From: Allopusillimonas sp048270225
GTDB lineage: Bacteria > Pseudomonadota > Gammaproteobacteria > Burkholderiales > Burkholderiaceae_B
Direction of reading: 5' to 3'
Assembly: GCA_048270225.1 (NCBI GenBank)
Contig: JBLWTG010000001.1
Coordinates: 248,001-312,000 of the forward strand
DNA length: 64,000 nucleotides
The notes under the pieces were generated by a model, which saw only the letters and a list, made by a program, of their open reading frames with translations, was not told where the DNA came from and searched no databases. Below are positions 7,725-16,229 of this stretch, one piece after another; positions within the stretch are counted from its first letter, which is position 1; each line of letters opens with the position of its first letter. Both the position numbers and the translations under genes were made by a program.

Positions 7725-8520
7725 TGACGGGCTTGCCCGGCTCCTGCCATTGATGCAGCCGGGGGCCGCTGGCATCTAGCGACAGCCAGCCTCCGCGCGG
7801 AACATCGGCGTGGTCATGATCCCAGTCGGGTAAGACGATGCGGGAGCAGGCCTGGCCGGCGATGGTCAGGCGATGAACCGCCGGCCGGTGCGTATGGCCA
7901 TGGACCATGATGCGCGCACCGCTGCATTCAAACGCGTGCGCAATGGCTTGCGGGCTGACATCCATGATCTGCGCTGATTTGTACTGGTTTGAGGCCCTGC
8001 TGCGGGCGCGGGCGTAATTCGCGACCCAGCGCCGCGCGCTCAGGCTGAGCGCCATGAATATCCACTGAATCGTGGGCTGGCGGACAAACCGGCGGAAACG
8101 CTGGTAGCCTGGGTCGCCGGTGCAGTATTCGTCGCCATGAGAGAGCAGGATGGCTCCGGCATCGGTGTCCAGGATGACAGGTTCGGGCAGCATGCGTGCG
8201 CCGACCGCCCTGGCAAAGTCATTGCCCAGCAGAAAGTCCCGGTTGCCCCTGCCCAGCCACAAGGGCAGGCGGGCGGAGACTTGCCTGAGCTTGTCCAGTG
8301 CGGCAGACAGCCACGCGGGCGGCGACTGCAGCGCGAAGTCGTCGCCTATCCATGCGTCGAAGATATCGCCGCATAAAATCAAGGCATCCGCCTTGGCGCA
8401 TGCCTCGTCCAGAAACTCGTAAAAGGCCAGGGCGGTGGCGGGTACGTCGGGCCCCAGATGAATGTCCGAGGCGATCCATACCGTGCCTGCCAGCGCCAGG
8501 CGGTCAGGCTTATTCGACAA
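7714..8520 (-). CDS. lpxH: UDP-2,3-diacylglucosamine diphosphatase LpxH
   Basis: 268 residues, calcineurin-like metallophosphoesterase. It cleaves UDP-2,3-diacylglucosamine to lipid X in lipid A synthesis at the inner membrane. Metal-binding motifs appear in order: SDIHLG (about 18-23), GDIFDAWIG, GNRDF, LSHGDEYCTGD and VHGHTHRPAVH (about 214-224). The start chosen is TTG at 8520, preceded by AAAAGGCGACGG; it overlaps the end of the upstream cyclophilin gene by 11 bases, so the two form one coupled transcript. The C-terminus is slightly longer than that of E. coli LpxH (240). Confidence 0.93.
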   Translation of the reverse strand: MSNKPDRLALAGTVWIASDIHLGPDVPATALAFYEFLDEACAKADALILCGDIFDAWIGDDFALQSPPAWLSAALDKLRQVSARLPLWLGRGNRDFLLGNDFARAVGARMLPEPVILDTDAGAILLSHGDEYCTGDPGYQRFRRFVRQPTIQWIFMALSLSARRWVANYARARSRASNQYKSAQIMDVSPQAIAHAFECSGARIMVHGHTHRPAVHRLTIAGQACSRIVLPDWDHDHADVPRGGWLSLDASGPRLHQWQEPGKPVING

Positions 8521-9157
8521 CCGTCGCCTTTTCGATCACGACGTCCTCAACCGGGACGTCCTGGTGAAAGCCTTTGCTGCCGGTCTTGACGCTCTTGATC
8601 TTGTCGACGACGTCAGTGCCTTCGACGACTTTGCCGAACACGGCATAGCCCCAGCCGTTAGGCGTGGGCGAGGTGAAGTTGAGGAAATCGTTGTCCGCAA
8701 TATTGATGAAGAACTGTGCCGTGGCCGAGTGCGGGTCCGAAGTGCGGGCCATGGCCAGGGTGTAGCGGTCGTTTTTCAGGCCGTTGTTGGCTTCGTTTTC
8801 GATGGGCGCGTGGGTTTGTTTCTGCTTCATGCCGGGTTCGAAGCCGCCGCCCTGGATCATGAAGTTGTTGATGACGCGATGGAAGATCGTGCCGTCGTAA
8901 AAACCTTCCTTGACGTAGCGCAGAAAGTTTTCAACGGTTTTGGGCGCTTTTTCGGCGTCCAGCTCGATCAGGATGTCTCCCTGGTTGGTTTGCAGGCTTA
9001 CGCGAGGAGAAGTGCTCATGGATTTACCTTGGTTGGAGGTTGAGGAGGCCGCCTGCGCAGCGCTGCCCAGGCTCAGGGCCAGCGAGGCTGCGCAAACAAG
9101 GCTGAAGGCACGCACGGGCTGTGCAAGTGCGCGAAAGGAAAAATTCAGTGGATTCAT
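8510..9157 (-). CDS. Cyclophilin-type peptidyl-prolyl cis-trans isomerase with optional signal peptide
   Basis: 215 residues from the ATG at 9157. Residues 1-36 look like a Sec signal peptide (ends SAAQA-A), giving a periplasmic isomerase. At residue 47 there is a second ATG (9019) preceded by AAGG; from it the protein reads MSTSPRVSLQTNQGDI, exactly how short cytoplasmic PpiB proteins begin. The cyclophilin core follows: FHRVINNFMIQGGGF, TAQFFINIADNDFLN and GYAVFGKVVEGTDVVDKI, with the catalytic Arg in FHRV and the Phe/Gln pocket present. It is uncertain whether one or both starts are used. Translationally coupled to lpxH downstream. Confidence 0.92.
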   Translation of the reverse strand: MNPLNFSFRALAQPVRAFSLVCAASLALSLGSAAQAASSTSNQGKSMSTSPRVSLQTNQGDILIELDAEKAPKTVENFLRYVKEGFYDGTIFHRVINNFMIQGGGFEPGMKQKQTHAPIENEANNGLKNDRYTLAMARTSDPHSATAQFFINIADNDFLNFTSPTPNGWGYAVFGKVVEGTDVVDKIKSVKTGSKGFHQDVPVEDVVIEKATVVE

Positions 9158-9199
9158 GGCTGTGCGTGATCTGACGTGATAAGGAGAAGGAGGGCGGTG

Positions 9200-10024
9200 T
9201 CAGCGCTTGAGGAGCTGGGCAGTGCCCAGGGCCCGTGCCTTGGCGCCGCTGGCGCCGTGCGTGGCGGCCCTCGAAAACGATTGCTCGGCCAGCATGAGCT
9301 GGACTTCGCCCATGTTCTGCCGGGCCACGGCGTAGTCCGGTGCAGCGGCAAGCGCCATCTGCAGGGCGTCGCGCGCCATCTCGACCTTGCCCTGGCGGAC
9401 ATACTCTGCCGCCAGGTTGTTCCAGGGCTCGGGCAATTCGGGAAAGCGCGTGGTCATGTCCAGGTACATGCTGATGGCTTCATTGTGGCGGCCCAGTGCC
9501 GACAGGGCCCGTCCGTGCAGAAACATCAGTTGCACGTCTGTGCCGATGCTGTTTGCATCGGCCAGTTGGATTTCGCGCTTCTGGATGATGTCCAGCGCCG
9601 CCTGACTGTCTCCCTGGTCGAGCATGGCGCTGATGCGGTTGGTGATATCGGACGCGCTCAAGGGGACGCTGGTGTCGATGTTGGGTGTCAAGGCTTCCAG
9701 CAGCCGGGCCAGGCCCTTCCAGCCACCTTCCTCTTTGCGAGGGGTGGGGAACAGCTTTTGCTCTTCGGGCCGATAATGCACGACCGTGGCGGCCATGCCG
9801 CCGGCGCCCGGGTCGAATGCCGGGCTGTCTGGACCTGCGCCGATCGACGCGTTAAGATCGACATGCGGCACCAGACCGGGGACGGAGGACTGGGCCAGCG
9901 CCATCTGCACTGGCAACAGGCCTGACACCAGTGCAATTGTTAGAACATGACAAGAAATTCGTACCACAGGATGTGCGCCTATCTGTAAGTAGGTAGAGGG
10001 CTTGCTATACTTATCGACCGCCAT
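9200..10024 (-). CDS. Exported tetratricopeptide-repeat protein
   Basis: 274 residues from the ATG at 10024, preceded by GCAAGGCTAAA. An upstream in-frame start at 10132 would overlap cysS and lacks this ribosome site. Residues about 17-42 form a signal peptide ending ALAQ. The C-terminal half (about 120-265) has at least three TPR-like helix pairs, such as MFLHGRALSALGRHNEAISMY, PEPWNNLAAEYVRQGKVEMA and PDYAVARQNMGEVQLML (listed separately). TPRs bind other proteins, so an envelope scaffold role is likely; no specific function is recognised. It sits next to the cyclophilin gene on the same strand with a 42-base gap, and is divergent from cysS. Confidence 0.82.
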   Translation of the reverse strand: MAVDKYSKPSTYLQIGAHPVVRISCHVLTIALVSGLLPVQMALAQSSVPGLVPHVDLNASIGAGPDSPAFDPGAGGMAATVVHYRPEEQKLFPTPRKEEGGWKGLARLLEALTPNIDTSVPLSASDITNRISAMLDQGDSQAALDIIQKREIQLADANSIGTDVQLMFLHGRALSALGRHNEAISMYLDMTTRFPELPEPWNNLAAEYVRQGKVEMARDALQMALAAAPDYAVARQNMGEVQLMLAEQSFSRAATHGASGAKARALGTAQLLKR

Positions 10025-10036
10025 TTTAGCCTTGCC

Positions 10037-10059
10037 TGCAGTCTCGTAGCGAGATTGCA
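10037..10059. promoter_or_regulatory. Inverted repeat between TPR gene and cysS
   Basis: TGCAGTCTCG-tag-CGAGATTGCA pairs over ten positions with a single G/T wobble. It lies in the 97-base divergent gap, 13 bases upstream of the TPR-gene ATG and 62 bases before cysS. It could be an operator or a 5'-leader hairpin; no regulator is identifiable. Confidence 0.3.
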
Positions 10060-10121
10060 GCGAGCATTCCTTTTTGCCGAGGCTGGCTGCCTTGCATTTA
10101 CTGATATCTGTTTGATCGCGC

Positions 10122-11567
10122 ATGCTGCACATTTATAACACCCTTTCCCGTAATAAAGAGCCGTTTCAGACCGCTGAGCCGGGCAAGGTGCGCATGTATG
10201 TATGCGGGATGACCGTCTATGATTTCTGTCATCTGGGCCATGCACGCATGCTGGTCAGCTTCGATATCGTCCAGCGCTGGCTGCGGATCAGCGGCTACGA
10301 AGTCTGCTACGTGCGCAATATTACCGATATCGATGACAAGATCATCCGCAAGTCGGTGCAGACACAACGACGGTTGCAGGAAGTTACCTCTTTCTACATC
10401 GATGCCATGCATGCCGACGAACGCGCCCTGGGCGTGCAGGCGCCCGATTTCGAGCCTCGCGCCACCGAGCATGTGGGCGACATGCTGAACATTATCGGGC
10501 AGCTCGAGGCAAAGGGCCTGGCCTACCGGTCCGACGACGGCGACGTCAATTTCGCGGTGCGTGACTTTGCCGGCTATGGCAAGCTGTCGGGCCGTTCCCT
10601 GGACGACCTGCGCGCAGGCGAACGTGTGGCAGTGTCTTCCAGCAAGCATGATCCACTCGATTTCGTGCTGTGGAAAGCCGCCAAGCCGGACGAGCCGGCC
10701 GAGTCAAAATGGGAATCGGCCTATGGGATGGGGCGCCCCGGCTGGCATATCGAGTGCTCGGCCATGAGCAAGGCCTTGCTGGGCTTGCCGCTGGATATCC
10801 ATGGCGGCGGGCCCGACCTCAAGTTTCCCCATCACGAGAACGAGATCGCCCAGACCGAAGGCGCTTTTGGCGGTACGCTGGCCTCCATCTGGATGCACTG
10901 CGGTCTGCTCATGGTCGATGCCGACAAAATGTCCAAGTCGCTGGGTAATTTCCGCACGATACGCGGCACGGTCGCCGATGCGGGGCTGGCCGATGACCAG
11001 GCCAGCTACGAGGTGAATCCGCGCGAAGCCGAAATGCTGCGTTTCTTTATTGTGCGCAATCACTACCGCAGCCCGCAGAACTACACGCCGGATAACCTTC
11101 TGGATGCGCAGAACGCGCTCGACAGGCTGTACCAGGCCTTGCAGAATGTTCCCCCCGAGCCGGTCCAGGTCGATTGGGCGCATCCCCAGGCACAAGCATT
11201 TCGCGCCGCCATGGACGACGACTTCAACACATCGGGCGCGGTGGCCGTGCTGTTCGAGCTGGCTTCCGAAGCAAACCGCGATCGTTCCCCGGCCGCCGCA
11301 GGGCTTCTGCGCGCGTTGGGCGGTATGCTGGGCCTGCTGCAGACCGAACCTGCCGTTTATCTGCAGTCTCCCAGCCGTTATCAGCGCGGCGCCGCCGCAG
11401 CCGCAACCCTGTCGGTCGAGCAGGTAGAGGCGCTGGTGGCCGAACGCACGGCGGCCAAGCAGGCGCGCGATTTTGGTCGCGCCGATCAGATCCGCGACAC
11501 GCTCCAGGCTCAGGGTATCGAGCTGGAGGACAAGCCGGGCGGCGTCACCCAGTGGCGTCGGGCCTGA
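10122..11567 (+). CDS. cysS: Cysteinyl-tRNA synthetase
   Basis: 481 residues, class I synthetase charging tRNA-Cys in the cytosol. The Zn2+ ligand Cys in YVCGMTVYD (about 27-35) precedes the HIGH-equivalent CHLGHARMLVSFD. The lower Zn2+ site WHIECSAMS and HGGGPDLKFPHHENE follow, and the KMSKS loop DADKMSKSLGNF is at about 267-278. The C-terminal anticodon-binding part ends AKQARDFGRADQIRD.L. Its position ahead of a glycosylase, accA, tilS and lysC matches the order known from Bordetella-type genomes. Confidence 0.98.
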   Translation: MLHIYNTLSRNKEPFQTAEPGKVRMYVCGMTVYDFCHLGHARMLVSFDIVQRWLRISGYEVCYVRNITDIDDKIIRKSVQTQRRLQEVTSFYIDAMHADERALGVQAPDFEPRATEHVGDMLNIIGQLEAKGLAYRSDDGDVNFAVRDFAGYGKLSGRSLDDLRAGERVAVSSSKHDPLDFVLWKAAKPDEPAESKWESAYGMGRPGWHIECSAMSKALLGLPLDIHGGGPDLKFPHHENEIAQTEGAFGGTLASIWMHCGLLMVDADKMSKSLGNFRTIRGTVADAGLADDQASYEVNPREAEMLRFFIVRNHYRSPQNYTPDNLLDAQNALDRLYQALQNVPPEPVQVDWAHPQAQAFRAAMDDDFNTSGAVAVLFELASEANRDRSPAAAGLLRALGGMLGLLQTEPAVYLQSPSRYQRGAAAAATLSVEQVEALVAERTAAKQARDFGRADQIRDTLQAQGIELEDKPGGVTQWRRA

Positions 11568-11579
11568 GGCGGGGGGACA

Positions 11580-12227
11580 ATGTCTGACAACCTGGCCCTC
11601 GACCAAGAAAAACCCGGCTTCTGGGACGAAGCCTCGGCGCAGCTCATGGGCCGCGACCGTATTCTCAAAAAGCTCATTCCCCGGCATCGCAGCGAATGGC
11701 TGGCGCCGACCGGCACTGCGTTCGTGACACTGGCCCGCGCCATTGTGGGACAGCAGATTTCAATCAAGTCCGCCGACGCGATGTGGGAGCGCTTTACCGA
11801 GGCCTGCGGCCGCACCCCCTCGCCGCGTTGCGTCATCAATCTGGCCGAGACAGATATCCGGCTGTCCGGCCTGTCCAAGCGCAAGGCGGAATACATCCTC
11901 GATCTGGCCGTCCACTTCAACGAAAAAAAGGTCAGGCCCACCGCCTGGCGCACCATGGACGATGAGGCTGTCATTGCCGAACTATGCGCCATTCGCGGCA
12001 TAGGCCGCTGGACGGCCGAGATGTTTCTTATCTTCAATCTGCAGCGCCCGGACGTCCTGCCGCTGGACGATCTGAGTCTGCTCAAGGCAATTTCGTTACA
12101 CTATTTCAGTGGCGAACCCGTTTCGCGCTTTGAGGCGCGCGAGGTCGCGCAGGCCTGGGCGCCGTGGCGCACGGTCGCCACCTGGTATCTCTGGCGTAGT
12201 CTGGACCCAGCCTGCGTGCGCTACTGA
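11580..12227 (+). CDS. DNA-3-methyladenine glycosylase II (AlkA/HhH-GPD family)
   Basis: 215 residues, helix-hairpin-helix GPD superfamily. It removes alkylated purines from DNA by base excision. It shows ARAIVGQQIS (about 54-63), a hairpin-helix with AIRGIGRWTAEMFLIF (about 136-151) and the catalytic Asp in LPLDDLSLLKAI (about 160-171). It is shorter than E. coli AlkA because the N-terminal AlkA domain is absent, like many bacterial MagIII/AlkA-core proteins. A G-run ending GGGGACA lies before the ATG. It follows cysS by 12 bases and is likely co-transcribed. A second, unrelated alkylpurine glycosylase (AAG type) lies at 43.5 kb. Confidence 0.92.
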   Translation: MSDNLALDQEKPGFWDEASAQLMGRDRILKKLIPRHRSEWLAPTGTAFVTLARAIVGQQISIKSADAMWERFTEACGRTPSPRCVINLAETDIRLSGLSKRKAEYILDLAVHFNEKKVRPTAWRTMDDEAVIAELCAIRGIGRWTAEMFLIFNLQRPDVLPLDDLSLLKAISLHYFSGEPVSRFEAREVAQAWAPWRTVATWYLWRSLDPACVRY

Positions 12228-12261
12228 CAACGCAATGTCTTCATCAGGAACACAAGCACTT

Positions 12262-13224
12262 ATGCGTAATACATACCTGGAATTCGAACAGCCCCTGGCC
12301 GAGCTCGAAAACAAAATCGAGGAATTGCGGTTTGTCCAGACCGATTCCGCAGTCGACATCTCCGAAGAGGTCGGGCGCCTGCAGCAAAAGAACCAGGCGC
12401 TGGCCAAAAGCATCTACGCCAAGCTTACGCCATGGCAGACGGCGCTGGTGGCGCGTCATCCGCAGCGTCCCTATACCATGGACTACCTGCGGGAACTGTT
12501 CACCGACTATCACGAACTGCACGGCGACCGCATGTATGCCGACGATCAGTCCATCGTGGGCGGCCTGGCGCGCTTTAACGGCATTCCCTGCATGGTGATC
12601 GGCCATCAGAAGGGCCGCGACACCAAAGAGCGCGCCATGCGCAATTTCGGCATGCCGCGCCCGGAGGGCTATCGCAAAGCCTTGCGCCTGATGCGTCTGG
12701 CCGAAAAATTCAAACTGCCCATCTTCACATTCGTCGACACCCCGGGGGCCTATCCGGGCATCGGGGCCGAAGAGCGCGGGCAGTCCGAAGCCATCGGGCA
12801 CAATCTGTACGCGATGGCCGAGCTCAAGGTCCCCATTATTGTCACCATCATCGGTGAAGGCGGCTCTGGCGGCGCACTGGCGATTGCCGTGGGCGATGTG
12901 GTCATGATGCTGCAGTATTCAACCTACGCCGTCATCTCGCCCGAGGGCTGCGCGTCCATTCTCTGGCGTGCGGCAGACAAGGCGCCTGTCGCAGCCGAGG
13001 CGCTGGCGGTCACTGCGCCGCGTCTCAAGGAGCTTGGGCTGATCGATCGCATCGTCAACGAGCCGGTCGGCGGCGCGCACCGCGATCCGGGCATGATGGC
13101 GCGTCAGCTCGGCCGCGCCTTGTCCGATTCGCTGCGCCAGGTTTCCAGCATGTCGCCGGAACAGTTGCTGGAGCACCGTTTGCAGCGTCTGATGTCCTAC
13201 GGTCGTTTCCAGGAAGTGCATTAA
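12262..13224 (+). CDS. accA: Acetyl-CoA carboxylase carboxyltransferase subunit alpha
   Basis: 320 residues. With AccD it forms the carboxyltransferase that makes malonyl-CoA, the first step of fatty acid synthesis. The start at 12262 gives MRNTYLEFEQPLAELENKI, the standard AccA N-terminus, with AGGAA upstream; longer in-frame starts would run into the previous gene. The coiled-coil N-terminus is followed by the crotonase-fold core with HGDRMYADD, GRDTKER..RNFGMPRPEGYRKA, DTPGAYPGIGAEERGQ and IGEGGSGGALA. It is part of the cysS - accA - tilS - lysC block. Confidence 0.97.
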   Translation: MRNTYLEFEQPLAELENKIEELRFVQTDSAVDISEEVGRLQQKNQALAKSIYAKLTPWQTALVARHPQRPYTMDYLRELFTDYHELHGDRMYADDQSIVGGLARFNGIPCMVIGHQKGRDTKERAMRNFGMPRPEGYRKALRLMRLAEKFKLPIFTFVDTPGAYPGIGAEERGQSEAIGHNLYAMAELKVPIIVTIIGEGGSGGALAIAVGDVVMMLQYSTYAVISPEGCASILWRAADKAPVAAEALAVTAPRLKELGLIDRIVNEPVGGAHRDPGMMARQLGRALSDSLRQVSSMSPEQLLEHRLQRLMSYGRFQEVH

Positions 13225-13245
13225 GCCATCTTCGCAAGGGCGTAG

Positions 13246-14283
13246 ATGCTTCCCCCGTCATTCTGGCAGGATTTTGGCGCACCGGCCCTGTTGCAGGCCA
13301 TAGACCGGGCGCTGGATGACTTGCCGGCGCAGCCTGGCCGCATCGGCGTCGGGCTCAGCGGCGGCGCGGATTCGGCCATGCTGGCGGTCCATGCCGCGCG
13401 TCTGGCCAGGCTGCGCGGGTTCGAGCTCCATTGCTTTCATGTTCATCACGGGCTGCAGCAGCACGCCGACGCCTGGCAGGATCACGCCCACCAGTTGGCC
13501 CGCCTGCTGCAAGTTCCCTGTCATACCCGCTGCGTGCGCATTGATGCCGGCACGGGAGATGGCATGGAGTCGGCCGCGCGCGATGCCCGCTACCAGGCTT
13601 TGGCAGTGCTGGCCGGGCAGGCCGGGCTGGCCCATATTCTGCTGGCGCATCATCGCAATGATCAGGCCGAAACCGTGCTGTTGCGTCTGTTGCGCGGCGC
13701 GGGGCCCACCGGGCTGGCGGCGATGGCGCCCCTGACCGAAAGACAGGGTATCGCCTACCTGCGTCCCTGGCTGGACATAGACCGCGCCAGGATTCTGCAG
13801 CTGGCTCAGGACTTCGCACAACTGAGCGGCTGGGAGCCGGTGCAGGACCCCACCAATACGGATGACCATTACACACGCGCCGCGGTGCGCGAGCGGCTGG
13901 CACCTCAGCTTGATGACCGCTGGCCCGGCTGGCAGGGCGTGCTGGCCCGCCACGCCCGACAGAGCGCTCAGGCGCGCGATGTCCTGGACGAGGTCGCCCG
14001 CGAGGATTTCTCCGGGCTGGCGCCCTCGGCCGATCACCGCAGTTTTTCGCTGGCAGCCTGGCGCAGTCTGTCTGCCGCGCGCCAGGCGCTGGTGCTGCGC
14101 TTCTGGCTCGCCTTGCTGGGATTGCGCATGCCCACTGATGCACGCCTGCAGGATCTGATGCGCCAGTTGCGCGGCTTGCACGCGCTGGGACATGATCGCG
14201 GCATGCGCGTCAAGCATGGTCAGTCGTGGATTGTATGCGTGCGTGGCCGGGTCATGATCGAGCCTGGCAAACAGCTTGAGTGA
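13246..14283 (+). CDS. tilS: tRNA(Ile)-lysidine synthase
   Basis: 345 residues. It uses ATP and lysine to convert C34 of tRNA-Ile(CAU) to lysidine, allowing AUA decoding. The PP-loop SGGADSAM (about 38-45) binds ATP; HVHHGLQ, ESAARDARYQ and LAHHRNDQAETVLLRLLRGAGPTGL are family signatures, and QDPTN.DDHYTRAAVR follows. It is shorter than E. coli TilS (432), which is common in betaproteobacteria where the C-terminal extension is reduced. It follows accA by 21 bases; AAGGG lies before the ATG. Confidence 0.96.
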   Translation: MLPPSFWQDFGAPALLQAIDRALDDLPAQPGRIGVGLSGGADSAMLAVHAARLARLRGFELHCFHVHHGLQQHADAWQDHAHQLARLLQVPCHTRCVRIDAGTGDGMESAARDARYQALAVLAGQAGLAHILLAHHRNDQAETVLLRLLRGAGPTGLAAMAPLTERQGIAYLRPWLDIDRARILQLAQDFAQLSGWEPVQDPTNTDDHYTRAAVRERLAPQLDDRWPGWQGVLARHARQSAQARDVLDEVAREDFSGLAPSADHRSFSLAAWRSLSAARQALVLRFWLALLGLRMPTDARLQDLMRQLRGLHALGHDRGMRVKHGQSWIVCVRGRVMIEPGKQLE

Positions 14284-14389
14284 AACACGTTAAAATAATC
14301 CGTTTTGCCCATCTGCGTGAGGGGTTGACGGTATTTCAGCGCGGATAGGTGTTTTTGTACCACGTACAACCATTCATGCAGAGTAGAAG

Positions 14390-15658
14390 ATGTCCTTGAT
14401 TGTTCACAAATACGGCGGCACCTCCATGGGCTCCGTCGAGCGCATCCAGAATGTCGCCCGACGGGTGGCCAAGTGGCAGGCTGCCGGGCACCAGGTGGTC
14501 GTGGTTCCATCGGCCATGTCGGGCGAAACCAATCGCCTGCTGGGCCTGGCCAAGGAAATCGCCGCCCAGCCCGATCCGCGCGAGCTTGACATGCTGGCCT
14601 CTACCGGCGAGCAGGCCAGCAGTGCGCTGCTGGCCATGGCACTCATGTCGCAAAGCGTGGCGGCCCGCAGCTACACTGGCTGGCAAGTGCCGGTCCGTAC
14701 CGATTCCTCCTATACCAAGGCACGTATCCGTTCCATCGACGATGCCCGCATCCGGGCCGATCTCGATGCAGGCCGCGTGGTGATCGTCACGGGCTTCCAG
14801 GGCATAGACGACGACGGCCACATCACTACGCTGGGCCGCGGCGGTTCCGATACTTCCGCCGTGGCAGTTGCCGCGGCCCTGAAGGCCCACGAATGCCTGA
14901 TCTTTACCGATGTGGATGGCGTGTACACCACTGATCCGCGCGTCGTGCCCGAGGCGCGTCGCCTGAACGTCATCTCGTTCGAAGAAATGCTCGAGATGGC
15001 CTCGCTGGGCTCCAAGGTGCTGCAGATACGCTCAGTGGAGTTCGCGGGCAAGTACCATGTGCCGGTGCGCGTGCTCTCATCCCTGACCGACCCCCTGATT
15101 CCGCTCGAAGACGAAATGGCTTCGGGCACCCTGATTACTTTCGAGGAAGACAACAAAATGGAAGCTGCCGTTGTTTCGGGCATTGCCTTCAGTCGCGACG
15201 AAGCCAAACTCACCTTGCTGGCTGTTCCCGATACCCCGGGCGTGGCTTACTCCATCCTGGGGCCAGTCGCGGCGGCCAACATCGATATCGACACCATCGT
15301 GCAGAACCAGTCGGTGCGCGGAACGACGGATTTCTCCTTTACCGTCAACCGCAACGACTTCGCGCGCACGCTGGATCTGCTCAAGAACCAGATCGGTCCG
15401 GCCGTCGGCGCCACCGAGATCGTGCCTGACGACAAGGTCTGCAAGGTGTCTATCGTGGGTATCGGCATGCGCAGCCACGTGGGCGTGGCCAGCCTGATGT
15501 TCCGCACGCTGTCGGAAGAGGGCATCAACATCCAGATGATCAGCACCAGCGAGATCAAGACCTCTGTCATCATCAACGACAAGTACATGGAACTCGCAGT
15601 GCGCGCCCTGCACAAGGCGTTTGGCCTGGACCAGGAACAGCCGCCCGAGCATGTCTGA
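14390..15658 (+). CDS. lysC: Aspartate kinase (ACT-regulated)
   Basis: 422 residues, the monofunctional type. It phosphorylates aspartate as the entry to lysine, methionine, threonine and diaminopimelate. The kinase domain (about 1-245) shows KYGGTSMGS at the N-terminus, GFQGIDDDGHITTLGRGGSD and FTDVDGVYTTDPR. Two C-terminal ACT domains (about 260-410), with VPDTPGVAYSIL and VGIGMRSHVGVASLMF, bind feedback amino acids. An internal start for a separate beta subunit may exist, as in other bacterial lysC genes, but is not shown here. AGTAGAAG precedes the ATG. Confidence 0.97.
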   Translation: MSLIVHKYGGTSMGSVERIQNVARRVAKWQAAGHQVVVVPSAMSGETNRLLGLAKEIAAQPDPRELDMLASTGEQASSALLAMALMSQSVAARSYTGWQVPVRTDSSYTKARIRSIDDARIRADLDAGRVVIVTGFQGIDDDGHITTLGRGGSDTSAVAVAAALKAHECLIFTDVDGVYTTDPRVVPEARRLNVISFEEMLEMASLGSKVLQIRSVEFAGKYHVPVRVLSSLTDPLIPLEDEMASGTLITFEEDNKMEAAVVSGIAFSRDEAKLTLLAVPDTPGVAYSILGPVAAANIDIDTIVQNQSVRGTTDFSFTVNRNDFARTLDLLKNQIGPAVGATEIVPDDKVCKVSIVGIGMRSHVGVASLMFRTLSEEGINIQMISTSEIKTSVIINDKYMELAVRALHKAFGLDQEQPPEHV

Positions 15659-15720
15659 GCAGCGCCTGCGCACGCCGCTGCAAGCACTGAATTTCTCATG
15701 CTAGAATACCGCTCTTAACT

Positions 15721-15813
15721 GGAGACGTGGCCGAGTGGTTGAAGGTACTCCCCTGCTAAGGGAGCATACGGCTTATACCCGTATCGAGGGTTCGAATCCC
15801 TCCGTCTCCGCCA
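15721..15813 (+). tRNA. tRNA-Ser (GCU anticodon)
   Basis: A 93-base class II tRNA including an encoded CCA. The acceptor stem GGAGACG (15721-15727) pairs with CGTCTCC (15803-15809). The anticodon arm CTCCC-CTGCTAA-GGGAG gives anticodon GCT (15755-15757), reading AGC/AGU. A long variable arm (ATACGGCTTATACCCGTAT) and the T-arm GGTTCGAATCC are present. Confidence 0.97.
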
Positions 15814-15820
15814 GTTCTGA

Positions 15821-15856
15821 AATCGCCGGTGCTCTTTGAGCCCGGCGATTTTTTTG
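15821..15856 (+). terminator. Rho-independent terminator after tRNA-Ser
   Basis: AATCGCCGG (15821-15829) pairs with CCGGCGATT (15842-15850), followed by a run of T. It starts seven bases after the tRNA CCA end. Confidence 0.85.
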
Positions 15857-15942
15857 ATGTCACTGGCTTTCAGGCCTGCCTTGGTTTCTTTTAGCCTCGG
15901 GGCGATACAGGCTACGCCAGAGTCGGTTGATACTGCCAGCGC

Positions 15943-16164
15943 TCACTCGCTTATATGATTGAATTTGATCGAGGCCGGTGCAATTCCGCCGTTACGAAGC
16001 CGGGCATCTATATCCTCTTTTTCGCCAGACGGCGTGTCGACGAGAGGCAGATCGAGTTTTGCGGCCAGTTCCCGCTTTGCCTGCAGGTCACTGGTTATGG
16101 TGCCGACCACGAGTGCGACGCCATTGCCGCCATCGATTTTTTCAAAGCTGATTTCCGTTTTCAT
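15943..16164 (-). CDS. Uncharacterised 73-residue protein
   Basis: The start at 16164 is well supported by AGGAGG seven bases upstream (on the minus strand), although an in-frame start exists at 16197. The protein begins MKTEISFEKIDGGNGVALVV and continues with a charged helical middle (AKRELAAKLDLP) and a DxDARLRNGGIAP segment. No signal peptide or membrane helix is seen, and I do not recognise the family. It lies between the tRNA-Ser terminator and the endonuclease V homologue, on the same strand as the latter and 65 bases downstream of it. The two may be co-transcribed accessory genes. Confidence 0.6.
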   Translation of the reverse strand: MKTEISFEKIDGGNGVALVVGTITSDLQAKRELAAKLDLPLVDTPSGEKEDIDARLRNGGIAPASIKFNHISE

Positions 16165-16229
16165 CTGGCCTCCTGTAGCGCGGGATATCCGCCACACAAA
16201 CGTACCATAACTTCGATGCGCCTTGGCGA

